Notes: generated by a model not told the origin, from the sequence alone. A stretch of 14,405 nt of DNA from Flavobacteriales bacterium (GCA_015488785.1 WFNC01000192.1:1-14405), one strand, 5' to 3'. Counted from the first letter of the stretch, positions 1 to 7,247 are shown. Made by a program: numbers and translations.

Positions 1-1680
1 AAATGTTAAACCGTTAGACGCTGGCACTGTTCTACAAACTCCTCCAACGCAAAATACTCCTGCTCGCTGTCTTCCATACTGAATACTAAAACGATGCGAA
101 CCATCAACATAACCAACACGCCCTAAAAGGTAATGAAATTGTTGCGATTCTATTTTATTACCATAATTATATTGATCCAAAATAGCTAAAGACCAATGAG
201 GACTAACCGTATATTCCAACAATCCAAAAGCCCAATTTCCTAAATCTTGTTGCGTCCACATGTGTTGAATTTCTGTTCTCAAAGCATGTTTAGGTTTTAT
301 TTTCCAAGTGACATCCAAAACAGCAATATCGGCGTATATTTTTTCGTGATGTTTAGCAACTAAAATTGCTCTATCTTCAAAAATTAGATTAAAATAAGTC
401 GCACTTACTTTCCATTTTTTATTCAATTTACGTTTTATTTCAATATTAAAATCCTGAACTAATAAACTATCGGTCATGTCAAAAAGTTTGGTCTTGTAGC
501 TTTTTCGAGTATCATCCATATCGTTTACAAAAACTCGATTAGGCACGTAAGCTGTCGCAAAATTGGCATTTACAGTTGTACCATATTTTCCACCAAGCTT
601 TGTCTTTCGTTTAATTTTATAAATCACATCGGTCTGAAAAGCAATTTCACCTTGAGCATTCGTAGCATAAGGATACAAAGTAGAAGCTAAATTATAAGTA
701 TGCTGTTTGGTCAATGTCGGAATATAGCCAACCATTAAATCCGTAGGACCTGTAGAAACATTAGTCGAACGCCAAAGCATATTATCGTTATGTTTGGCAC
801 TAAAATCTATTCCCAGTCCTTTTTTAGAATACCCGAAATTTAATAAAACGCCTTCTCCATTTTTATAAATATAATTAAAATTCGAATCTTGATCATAAGG
901 ATATGGATCATTCTCTTTGTAAACATATTCACCCGAAAATCTAAACTTTCCATACCTCATATTCAAACGAGCAGCATAAGCCCCAACGTTTTTAGGCATT
1001 ATAAAATCTTCTGTTTTATTTTCATTATTAAACTTACTCACAAAACTACCTCCAATCATCATTCTAAACTTAGAATTAGCAAAAGTACTATCCAACAATT
1101 CGTCTAACGAAATTTCAGCATCCATACCCCGAATTATACCTGTTCCATTTACTAACCCATCCTCAAATCGATGTCGCTGTTTTCCAACCAATCCTTTCAA
1201 ATAAACTCCTTTATAAGGATTATATTTTAAACTGACTCCATCAAAAGCATTGTCGATTCCTAAATCTCTAGACTCATAACTTCTCAAAATCATTCCGCTA
1301 CCAAACTGCTCGTAAAAATTACCAATTCTAACCTTCAATCCATCTTTTTTCCACCCAATAAAACGATAGCCAAGCCCAGTCCCTTGAAACGTTGTAGGAT
1401 ATCCCGAAAGAGGATTTAGATAACTTTCAAACCTTACTCCAGCCGAAAAATCACCTCTCGTATAATTTACATTTGCAAAAGAATTAAACCCCATTATATA
1501 ATCAGGCAAAGTCGCACCAATCAATGTATCTTTTGCATAGTATTGAGAAATAGATTGAATATTCCCACTCACTCTTCCAAGGTCACTCCCTTGATTATTT
1601 TGACCAAAAAATGCCTGTCCTTGAAAAAAGACAAGCATTATAAAAGTACTTTTTATTAAATCTATTCTAAAATAGTTCAT
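1..1680 (-). CDS. DUF6029-like outer-membrane beta-barrel protein (3' end cut by window edge)
   Basis: The reading frame starts with ATG at 1680-1678 and stays open for 560 codons to base 1, so the stop lies outside the window. Residues 1-27 form a signal peptide (hydrophobic stretch, then AFFGQ). The rest is rich in alternating aromatic and polar strands with frequent Gly, Tyr and Phe, for example FYEQFGSGMILRSYESRDLG near residue 122, as in outer-membrane barrels. The last visible residues (about 540-560) contain CVGGVCRTVPASNG. From memory, such a Cys/Gly motif sits very near the C-terminus of the Bacteroidota family DUF6029, so probably only a few residues are missing. Function is unknown; a porin-like or transport role is inference. 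It lies downstream of the TlpA-like gene on the same strand, across a 217-bp gap holding a long palindrome. The family call rests on recall of sequence character, not on a search. Confidence 0.75.
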   Translation of the reverse strand, partial: MNYFRIDLIKSTFIMLVFFQGQAFFGQNNQGSDLGRVSGNIQSISQYYAKDTLIGATLPDYIMGFNSFANVNYTRGDFSAGVRFESYLNPLSGYPTTFQGTGLGYRFIGWKKDGLKVRIGNFYEQFGSGMILRSYESRDLGIDNAFDGVSLKYNPYKGVYLKGLVGKQRHRFEDGLVNGTGIIRGMDAEISLDELLDSTFANSKFRMMIGGSFVSKFNNENKTEDFIMPKNVGAYAARLNMRYGKFRFSGEYVYKENDPYPYDQDSNFNYIYKNGEGVLLNFGYSKKGLGIDFSAKHNDNMLWRSTNVSTGPTDLMVGYIPTLTKQHTYNLASTLYPYATNAQGEIAFQTDVIYKIKRKTKLGGKYGTTVNANFATAYVPNRVFVNDMDDTRKSYKTKLFDMTDSLLVQDFNIEIKRKLNKKWKVSATYFNLIFEDRAILVAKHHEKIYADIAVLDVTWKIKPKHALRTEIQHMWTQQDLGNWAFGLLEYTVSPHWSLAILDQYNYGNKIESQQFHYLLGRVGYVDGSHRFSIQYGRQRAGVFCVGGVCRTVPASNGLTF

Positions 1681-1708
1681 TAATAATTTATTGTTTTGTT
1701 GTTATTTT

Positions 1709-1857
1709 TTTGGCGTTCGAGCAGGTCTTCCATTATAGTTTTCTGTTCTTCAATTAAGAATTTCTAAGTCTAAAAAGAGCTTCTATCGTCGCTTTTTTAA
1801 ACTAAGAATTCTATATTTCAAAACAAAAAAGCTGCCATTACAACCCTTAACGCAAAC
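1709..1857. repeat. Long imperfect palindromic intergenic element (GGCGTT...AACGC ends)
   Basis: Nearly the whole gap between two genes is one imperfect inverted repeat. The core is a strong stem: 1757-1780 pairs with 1791-1812 around a 10-base loop (TTCTATCGTC), with two single-base bulges and one or two mismatches. The outer arms (about 1709-1756 and 1813-1857) match more loosely but keep ends TTGGCGTT and AACGCAAA. Transcribed, it would fold into a rod-like hairpin in the RNA between the TlpA-like and DUF6029-like genes. It carries no evident ORF or transposase. The shape suits a dispersed flavobacterial intergenic repeat (REP- or MITE-like), but only one copy is in the window, so dispersal is inference. 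Confidence 0.6.
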
Positions 1858-1860
1858 CTA
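1853..1860 (-). promoter_or_regulatory. Possible -7 box (TAGGTTTG) at the end of the palindrome
   Basis: Read on the minus strand this is TAGGTTTG, an exact match to the Bacteroidetes -7 pattern TAnnTTTG, directed towards the DUF6029-like gene. No TTG lies at the usual 17-23 bp upstream (the nearest candidate is about 28 bp away), so it may be chance. If real, the repeat end would supply a promoter for the downstream gene. Confidence 0.2.
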
Positions 1861-1897
1861 AACTTCAAAAAGTATAGACTATAAGATTCAAGACTTT

Positions 1898-2389
1898 TTA
1901 ATGAGCGTATTTTTTAATTTGCTCAAACAACTCATGCTCATCACCTGCCGCATAGTTATTATGATCCCAAACAATGTTTCCATTCCCATCAATTAAAAAA
2001 GTATGCGGAACATTATTTACATTCATCGCTCTTTTCAATTCTCCATTTGGATCTAAAAGCACATCATAATCCCAAGCTTGTCCATTTACATAAGGTTCAA
2101 CACGTCCAGTAGAACGGGAATTATCAATCGAAACTGCAATTAATTTCACTCCTGTTTCGTCTTGCCAATCAGCATATTCTTCAGCTATTGTATTCAATTC
2201 AGTTTTACAAGGCTTGCACCAAGTAGCCCAAAAACTAATTACAATTGGTTTTCCGTTGTTATCAATTTTAGAAATATCAACTGTTTTACCGTCAATGGTT
2301 TTTAACTTTACTGAAGGTAATTTCTTCGTTTGTCCAAAAATTGAAGTTCCTACAAATAATAGGATAAGAATAGAGATAATGTTTTTCAT
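1898..2389 (-). CDS. TlpA-like periplasmic thioredoxin / thiol-disulfide oxidoreductase
   Basis: The protein has 163 residues. Residues 1-20 are a signal peptide ending FGQ with no lipobox cysteine, so a soluble periplasmic protein is expected. The rest is one thioredoxin fold of the TlpA/ResA type: FWATWCKPC places the redox pair at C58 and C61, and NVPHTF supplies the cis-proline at P128. TlpA-family proteins reduce or exchange disulfides in exported proteins such as apocytochromes, but the substrate is not shown here. It follows the T9SS-exported thioredoxin-fold gene by 106 bp, with a hairpin between, and precedes the DUF6029-like gene. Two thioredoxin-fold genes in a row suggest a shared redox task across the envelope; that is inference. 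The fold and active site are certain, the partner is not. Confidence 0.93.
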   Translation of the reverse strand: MKNIISILILLFVGTSIFGQTKKLPSVKLKTIDGKTVDISKIDNNGKPIVISFWATWCKPCKTELNTIAEEYADWQDETGVKLIAVSIDNSRSTGRVEPYVNGQAWDYDVLLDPNGELKRAMNVNNVPHTFLIDGNGNIVWDHNNYAAGDEHELFEQIKKYAH

Positions 2390-2437
2390 AATATAAAAAG
2401 TTTAAGGTTCGTTTCTTTAGAGATTCAACAATTAAGC

Positions 2438-2474
2438 CAAAGAGCAAAAATCAAGATAAGATTTTTGCTCTTTG
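2438..2474 (-). terminator. Perfect 15-bp hairpin between thioredoxin-fold genes
   Basis: CAAAGAGCAAAAATC at 2438-2452 pairs perfectly with 2460-2474 around a 7-base loop. It lies about 20 bp past the stop of the exported thioredoxin-fold gene. There is no U-run after the stem on the minus strand, so it may be a weak terminator, an attenuator, or an mRNA-stabilising stem that sets different levels for the two genes. Confidence 0.4.
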
Positions 2475-2495
2475 TAAACTTATAAATAAGAGTTA

Positions 2496-4013
2496 TTAGT
2501 CTTTAATAATCTTACTAAAAACAGCATCGGAACCATTTTTTAATGTTACAAGATAAACACCACTTGCTAAATTAGACAAATCTAATTCAACTGTATTATT
2601 ACCTGCAACTGAATTAATTGTTTTGTTTATTACAATTTCACCTAAAGTATTTACAACTAAAAGATTATTTACACCGTCATTAGTGTTATCAAATTTAATT
2701 GTAGCAACATTATTAACAGGATTAGGACTAATAGACATTTCATTAATAGAATTTTCAGTAATAGCTGTAGGATTAGACGTTTTAAATGCCGCATTTTTAA
2801 TTACTGAATTTCCAAAATTCCAAGACGAAGCTTTAGTAAAATCAACAACTACAGTATTACCAACTTTTAATCTCATTCCGAAAAGTCCAGCTGGATTAAC
2901 ACCTGTATTAAGTCCATCGCCTTGAGAATCTTTTAATTCTAATTTGTAACAAGTATAAGCTCCAGGTAAAGACACACTGTGAATCTTAGTCGTTAATGCA
3001 TCAGCTCCTCCTGCTCCATATTGTCCTGGTCCAGAAGCATAAGGCCCACCAGATTCAACTGTTTGATTAGACATTTTTTTGATTTTCCAAGAAGTTTCAG
3101 AAGGATAGTTGTCTGTAAAAACTTCAACAGTAAAATCTAAAGGAATCTCTTTAGCAACATGACCGATTTGAAAAGTATTATTTACTAAGTTTAAATCTGC
3201 ATTAGTAATCTCAGCTTTAAAATCTCCTCCTTCATTTAACTGTACCGCACCTAAACTGACGGTAGCTGTCTCCCAAGATTCAAGGCTTCCATTCCAATCA
3301 ACAGATTTAATTACTCCTGTTTCATCTTTAACGTCAATTGTTAAAGAACTTAATGTAGAACTTCCTGCATTCTGAACAATAATAGAAGGATGAACTGTAC
3401 TACCCGCATTACATTTACTAAAATAGTTGGTATTTTTTATTATAGCAGCATCATTTCCTGATAATAATGTTGGGCATTCTCCAACTTTTGCATAGTGTGC
3501 TGCTGTAGATATAGAACCAGCCACTTCCGTAAGACGATTTGGGCATATTTTATAAACCGTAGGCCAATATCCAATAGAATAAGGTCCCGTTTGAGATTGA
3601 CTACTAATAATAGGATATGGTGTATTCCCAACCCAATTTCCTTGAGTTCCACCTCCAATACCGTTCAATTGATCTAAAGTACCTCCATCTCCTTCTATAA
3701 AGAAAACCATAACATCATCAGTTGTAGTAGCTGATACATTTGGCGCTCCAGCAGGCCCATGATTGATATATAAATCTTCTAAAGCTCCTGAAGAATGATA
3801 ATTCCAACATGGATTACACCATACCGCAGAAAAATCAATAATAACGGTATAACCATTATCTAAATATTCATATAGATGATGAGCCCCCCCATTTAAATCT
3901 GTTAAAGTCCAATCTGGAGCAACGCTTCCATCAGCCAATTGAGCCGTAGCTGTTTTAACGTTTCCAAAGAAAAAAGCAGCAAAAGTAGCAACTATTAGTA
4001 ATGTTTGTTTCAT
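2496..4013 (-). CDS. T9SS-exported protein with thioredoxin-fold domain and C-terminal type A sorting domain
   Basis: The protein has 505 residues. Residues 1-25 are a signal peptide ending TATAQ. Residues about 28-180 are a redoxin/thioredoxin-like domain with the active site VWCNPCW (C66, C69) and a probable cis-proline in GYWPTVY (P151). Residues about 185-290 look like an Ig/CARDB-like beta-sandwich (IIVQNAGSSTLSS). Residues about 295-410 resemble a domain recurrent in flavobacterial secreted proteins, with DNYPSETSW near 301 and KDSQGDGLN near 361. Residues about 423-505 are a T9SS type A sorting domain: ISPNPVNN, then LDLSNLASGVYLVTLKNG and a basic end SKIIKD. The expected fate is Sec export, T9SS passage across the outer membrane, and attachment or release. 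A CxxC redox site on a T9SS cargo suggests extracellular thiol chemistry or cargo maturation; this is inference. It heads the leftward gene set. Confidence 0.88.
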   Translation of the reverse strand: MKQTLLIVATFAAFFFGNVKTATAQLADGSVAPDWTLTDLNGGAHHLYEYLDNGYTVIIDFSAVWCNPCWNYHSSGALEDLYINHGPAGAPNVSATTTDDVMVFFIEGDGGTLDQLNGIGGGTQGNWVGNTPYPIISSQSQTGPYSIGYWPTVYKICPNRLTEVAGSISTAAHYAKVGECPTLLSGNDAAIIKNTNYFSKCNAGSTVHPSIIVQNAGSSTLSSLTIDVKDETGVIKSVDWNGSLESWETATVSLGAVQLNEGGDFKAEITNADLNLVNNTFQIGHVAKEIPLDFTVEVFTDNYPSETSWKIKKMSNQTVESGGPYASGPGQYGAGGADALTTKIHSVSLPGAYTCYKLELKDSQGDGLNTGVNPAGLFGMRLKVGNTVVVDFTKASSWNFGNSVIKNAAFKTSNPTAITENSINEMSISPNPVNNVATIKFDNTNDGVNNLLVVNTLGEIVINKTINSVAGNNTVELDLSNLASGVYLVTLKNGSDAVFSKIIKD

Positions 4014-4316
4014 ATCTTTTATTTTTAAAGTTGAGTAAAACTAAATAAAAAAGATGAATATGTTAATTAAAATAAACTAAATAATTCTAAAAACAAAGCA
4101 GCGTAACGTATTTTTACTACACAAACATATCTTATATTTAAATATAACATTAAATTAACTCGTTTAAGAACGAAAGAGACAAATTAACATAAATACACGA
4201 ATTAGCCATATTCTTATTTCAATCATATTTCGGTTAAAATCTGTAGCATATATCAGTTATTAGTATCTACTATTATGCAGTAACTAAAATGGTCATGTGT
4301 AAAATTTTAATTATAT
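4014..4316. other. Divergent intergenic region, no gene
   Basis: This 303-bp, very AT-rich spacer separates two divergently transcribed genes that both encode T9SS cargos. It contains a candidate -7 box for each direction and a perfect 16-bp AT palindrome at 4132-4147. No convincing ORF or structured RNA was seen. If the box at 4122-4129 is used, the leftward mRNA would carry a leader of roughly 100 bases. Confidence 0.6.
4122..4129 (-). promoter_or_regulatory. Candidate -7 box (TATGTTTG) for the leftward T9SS cargo gene
   Basis: The minus strand reads TATGTTTG, an exact TAnnTTTG match, about 108 bp upstream of the ATG at 4013. No TTG lies at the expected upstream distance, so support is partial. 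A perfect 16-bp palindrome lies two bases upstream of it. Confidence 0.35.
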
Positions 4317-4319
4317 TTG
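4312..4319 (+). promoter_or_regulatory. Candidate -7 box (TATATTTG) for the rightward T9SS cargo gene
   Basis: TATATTTG exactly fits the Bacteroidetes -7 pattern TAnnTTTG and ends 15 bp before the ATG at 4335. The -33 TTG is not clear: an ATG trinucleotide sits at the right spacing. If used, transcription would begin near 4323-4326, giving a short leader. It would also exclude the in-frame TTG at 4317 as a start codon, because that triplet overlaps the box. Confidence 0.45.
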
Positions 4320-4334
4320 AAAAACTTTTATTTT

Positions 4335-5105
4335 ATGAAAACATTAAAAACTACATTACTATCAGTATTTACTTGTATTTCTCTTTTTACAATAGGACAA
4401 GTAAAAATTGTAACACCATCTAATTTAAATGCAAATCTTAATAACACTACAATTACTGTTTCTGGAACACCATCAGCTTCAGAATTAGATGAAATACTTT
4501 GGCTTGTAAGAACAGACAATGTAGATCGCTCCATAAAATGTAGAAAAACAGAGGTTGACGTATTAGCAGGAACAAAAAACATAACATGTTGGAATATTTG
4601 CCCTAACAACTATGATAATGCAGGAGACCTCCCGATATATATTGTTTCAATCGGTGGAGTTCATGCAACTCAAGAATTTTCTAACGTAGCTGGAGATACA
4701 ATCAAAACATTTGCGGCACATTATAAACCTGAAAATTTAGACGGTTGCTCTTTGTTTAAATACGAATGGTTCAGTGCTAGTAATTCTTCTGAAATTTATG
4801 CTACTGTTTTTATTCGTTTCACTCACAACGTAAGTACATCATGTACTGCTAGCTTAAATGAGGCTCAAGAAGTTGACTTTAAACTGTTTCCAAATCCAGC
4901 AAACGAAAGTTTAACGCTAGATTTAAAAGATTTGGAACAATATGACATTTCTATAATCGATTTATTAGGTAAAACCATTTTGACAAAAAGAAACTTAATA
5001 AATTCTAATCTGAATGTTTCTAACCTTAACAATGGTGTCTATTTTGTTTCAATTTCAAAACATGGTCGATTAATTAAAACTGAAAAGTTGATTATAAAAC
5101 ATTAA
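4335..5105 (+). CDS. Small secreted T9SS type A cargo protein of unknown function
   Basis: From ATG 4335 the product has 256 residues. Residues 1-22 are a signal peptide (MKTLKTTLLS... ending TIGQ). An in-frame TTG at 4317 would add six residues ahead of a normal signal peptide and overlaps a promoter-like box, so 4335 is preferred. Residues about 23-172 form an unidentified, probably beta-rich domain with five cysteines (C69, C85, C89, C138, C170), including TCWNICPNN around 84-92 and FAAHYKPENLDGC at 126-138. In the oxidising exterior some of these may pair as disulfides. Residues about 180-256 are a T9SS type A sorting domain: FKLFPNPANES, then NVSNLNNGVYFVSI and a Lys-rich end. It is probably a single-gene unit, with its own -7 box and a strong terminator just after the stop. 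I recall similar short cargos in flavobacteria, but none with a known function. Confidence 0.85.
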   Translation: MKTLKTTLLSVFTCISLFTIGQVKIVTPSNLNANLNNTTITVSGTPSASELDEILWLVRTDNVDRSIKCRKTEVDVLAGTKNITCWNICPNNYDNAGDLPIYIVSIGGVHATQEFSNVAGDTIKTFAAHYKPENLDGCSLFKYEWFSASNSSEIYATVFIRFTHNVSTSCTASLNEAQEVDFKLFPNPANESLTLDLKDLEQYDISIIDLLGKTILTKRNLINSNLNVSNLNNGVYFVSISKHGRLIKTEKLIIKH

Positions 5106-5120
5106 GAGCTTAATCAAAAT

Positions 5121-5160
5121 AAAAAAAAGGAGTCGTTTAAATTAAGCGACTCCTTTTTTT
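5121..5160 (+). terminator. Rho-independent terminator after the small T9SS cargo gene
   Basis: GGAGTCGTTTAA at 5129-5140 pairs with TTAAGCGACTCC at 5142-5153 (one G-U pair; the inner bases form the loop). It is followed by T7 and preceded by A8, so it could act on both strands. It begins about 16 bp after the stop codon at 5105. Confidence 0.9.
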
Positions 5161-5195
5161 GTTGGCTGAATTCAAGTTGCTTAATTCAGCAACTT
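5161..5195. other. Pair of mutually exclusive hairpins before the acetyltransferase gene
   Basis: GTTGGCTGAATT (5161-5172) can pair with AATTCAGCAAC (5183-5193) with one bulged base. Alternatively AAGTTGC (5174-5180) can pair with GCAACTT (5189-5195). The two stems share the right-hand strand, so only one can form. This follows the terminator directly and lies about 40 bp before the acetyltransferase start. It may be just a second terminator stem; a regulatory role is speculative. Confidence 0.35.
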
Positions 5196-5234
5196 AAAAA
5201 TACCTAGTAAAAACGGAAAAATAAAAAAAACAGC

Positions 5235-5702
5235 ATGAATATAACATACCGAAAAGCGAAAAAAGAAGATTTCGAACAGGTTTTAAACTTAATAAAAGAA
5301 CTAGCTTCTTTTGAAAAAGCTAGCCATAAAGTTAGTAATACAGTAGGAAAAATGAAAGAAGAAAGTGATTTTTTTAATTGTTTTATAGCCGAAAATGAAA
5401 AGAATGAAATCATTGGGATTGCATTAACATTTACTGCATACTCAACATGGGTAGGACGATACTTATTTTTAGAAGACCTTATCGTAAATGAAAATTATAG
5501 AGGCAGTAAAATAGGTAGTAATTTAATAAACATGGTATTTGAACTAGCAAAAGAACAAAAGGTTGAGCGTGTTAGATGGCAAGTCTTAAACTGGAATGAA
5601 CCTGCAATCGAATTTTACAAAAAGTTAAATGCTACCATAGATAAAGAGTGGTACAATTGTGACTTCGATAAAAAACAAATAGATAATTTTAATCGAATAT
5701 AA
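5235..5702 (+). CDS. GNAT family N-acetyltransferase, diamine/spermidine acetyltransferase-like
   Basis: The protein has 155 residues, a normal length for a single GNAT domain, with no signal peptide, so it is cytoplasmic. It begins ITYRKAKKEDFEQVLNLI, the usual GNAT first strand and helix. The acetyl-CoA pyrophosphate-binding loop is NYRGSKIGSNL (canonical R/QxxGxG/A), about residues 87-97. The preceding YSTWVGRYLFLEDLIV and the following QVLNWNEPAIEFYKKLNA closely resemble eukaryotic and bacterial spermidine/spermine or diamine N1-acetyltransferases (SAT1-like). Acetyl transfer from acetyl-CoA to a primary amine is therefore likely; the actual amine is unknown. It is separated from the preceding gene by a terminator. 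I saw no TAnnTTTG box just upstream, so its promoter is unclear. Its 3' end faces the next gene, with 21 bp between the stops. Confidence 0.9.
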   Translation: MNITYRKAKKEDFEQVLNLIKELASFEKASHKVSNTVGKMKEESDFFNCFIAENEKNEIIGIALTFTAYSTWVGRYLFLEDLIVNENYRGSKIGSNLINMVFELAKEQKVERVRWQVLNWNEPAIEFYKKLNATIDKEWYNCDFDKKQIDNFNRI

Positions 5703-5723
5703 AATCACGACTTAGATTTAGAA

Positions 5724-7247
5724 TTATTTAGACAAAGTAAAAGATTTCATATTCATTCCTTTATCACTGTCAAATTCAGAGACTTTTAAAGTCGTTGTTT
5801 CAAGTTTATAACCTTTAGACTCAATTTCGATATTGTATATTCCAGGCTCCAAAATAACAGTAAAAGTACCAGAATTAGGATTCGCTTTATACTCTCCAAT
5901 AATTTCATCATTCTTATCAAAAATTATGATAAGTCCGTTTTTTATTTTATTGCTTGAAATAGCATCTTTTAAACTCAAAACAAAGAGCGCAGGTTTTTTT
6001 TCTACCTTATCTAGTGTGACTCTATAAATATCTCTATCTCCATATCCTCCAGGTCTTACCGCTGTTAAATAGGCATGTTTATGATCATCGGAGAACATAA
6101 TTACTCTATCGTCGTAAGAAGAATTCAGAGGAAAACCTAGATTCTTCGGTGATTTCCATTTATTTGTTTTTTCATTCCAATCAGATTTATAAACATCATA
6201 TCCTCCTAAACCTGGATAACCGTTTGAGGCAAAATATAATGTTTTTCCATCTGGAGATAAATAAGGAAAGTCTTCATTTTTGTCTGTATTGAGCGATTCA
6301 ATAGGCTGAGAAGCTGCCCATTCTCCATTTGGTAATTTACGTGTCATATATAAGTCTAAACCTCCTTTGCCTCCTTTCTTATTACTAGCAAAAAATAATG
6401 TTTTACCATCTGAAGATAAAGATGCTGATGTTTCAACGGAAGCCGTATTTACTCCTTCTTTTATTTTTTTCTTTCTTGAATAAGTTGCGCCTGTTTTTTC
6501 GGATTCATAAATATCTCCTGCATTTTCAATATTATCGTAATAAATAAACATGTGAGAACCATCCTCTGAAAGACTAACACATTGATCATCAAAAGTAGTA
6601 TTCAACGCTTTGATTGGCTTTGCTGCAGAAAAATTAAAGCCGTTAAATTTTGTCATGAAAATATCTGAAGGATAATATCCATCAAACTCTTTGTGCCCTT
6701 TCCCTTCTTTTCTTCGAGTTGTAAAGACTAATATTTTTTCATCTTTAGATACAAAAGGAAAATAATCAGGGTATTTAGAGTTAATGTTTTCACCTAAGTT
6801 TTCGAAAGTAACTGGCACTGGGTTATCATAAAGATTTTGAGCCAATTCATAGCCAAATATTTTAGCATTTATTTCTGTCTCAAATTTCCCAGGATTCTTT
6901 TTATACTCTTTCAATGCATTAATTGACTTATCAAATTCATAACGATGGGTGTAAGCTTCTGCTAGATAATAATACGTTTCCTTATCAAACTTTTTTAATT
7001 TTAATAATTTTTCAAAATAGTAAATTGCTTTTGCTTTATCTATTTCGGTATTTAAATAACACATCCCAAGGTTAAACAAATATTTTTGATTTTTGGGGTC
7101 AACTTTCAGTAATCTTTTGTACTGAGGTATAGCTTCAGAATAATTTGTAATTTTGAATAAGTCGTCTGCTAGTCGTGGGTCCAATTGTCCAGAAACAGTA
7201 GTAGAAATAACGAGAAGAAAGAAAATTATAGATAGTAAGTTTTTCAT
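5724..7247 (-). CDS. TPR/PD40 beta-propeller envelope protein without OmpA domain
   Basis: The protein has 507 residues. Residues 1-20 are a signal peptide ending VSG/Q with no lipobox. Residues about 25-145 are TPR-like helices (NYSEAIPQYKRLLKVDPKNQ, then YFEKLLKLKKFDKETYYYLAEAY). Residues about 148-412 carry PD40/WD40-like propeller blades: LSSDGKTLFFASNKKGGKGGLDLYM near 277, LSPDGKTLYFASNGYPGLGGYDVY near 330, and RPGGYGDRDIYRV near 398. Residues about 418-507 are a small carboxypeptidase-regulatory or PEGA-like beta-sandwich (EPGIYNIEIESKGYKL). The OmpA peptidoglycan-binding domain that usually closes this architecture is absent, and the ORF ends cleanly, so this is not an obvious truncation. 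It is the third of three tandem paralogues and is separated from the second by a terminator, so it probably has its own promoter. A structural or scaffolding role in the periplasm is inference. Confidence 0.88.
   Translation of the reverse strand: MKNLLSIIFFLLVISTTVSGQLDPRLADDLFKITNYSEAIPQYKRLLKVDPKNQKYLFNLGMCYLNTEIDKAKAIYYFEKLLKLKKFDKETYYYLAEAYTHRYEFDKSINALKEYKKNPGKFETEINAKIFGYELAQNLYDNPVPVTFENLGENINSKYPDYFPFVSKDEKILVFTTRRKEGKGHKEFDGYYPSDIFMTKFNGFNFSAAKPIKALNTTFDDQCVSLSEDGSHMFIYYDNIENAGDIYESEKTGATYSRKKKIKEGVNTASVETSASLSSDGKTLFFASNKKGGKGGLDLYMTRKLPNGEWAASQPIESLNTDKNEDFPYLSPDGKTLYFASNGYPGLGGYDVYKSDWNEKTNKWKSPKNLGFPLNSSYDDRVIMFSDDHKHAYLTAVRPGGYGDRDIYRVTLDKVEKKPALFVLSLKDAISSNKIKNGLIIIFDKNDEIIGEYKANPNSGTFTVILEPGIYNIEIESKGYKLETTTLKVSEFDSDKGMNMKSFTLSK

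Noticed and set aside
889..1107. A 72-codon plus-strand ORF inside the leftward outer-membrane gene
   Set aside because: It is antisense to the 560-codon open frame that has a signal peptide and family-like motifs. Its own product is low-complexity and resembles nothing.
3440..3677. Short ORFs on both strands within the exported thioredoxin-fold gene
   Set aside because: They overlap the redox domain in other frames and show no start context or recognisable product.
5724..7247. The 507-aa protein as a pseudogene truncated before its OmpA domain
   Set aside because: It ends with a complete small beta domain and a clean stop. The remaining 21 bp before the neighbouring gene contain no OmpA remnant.
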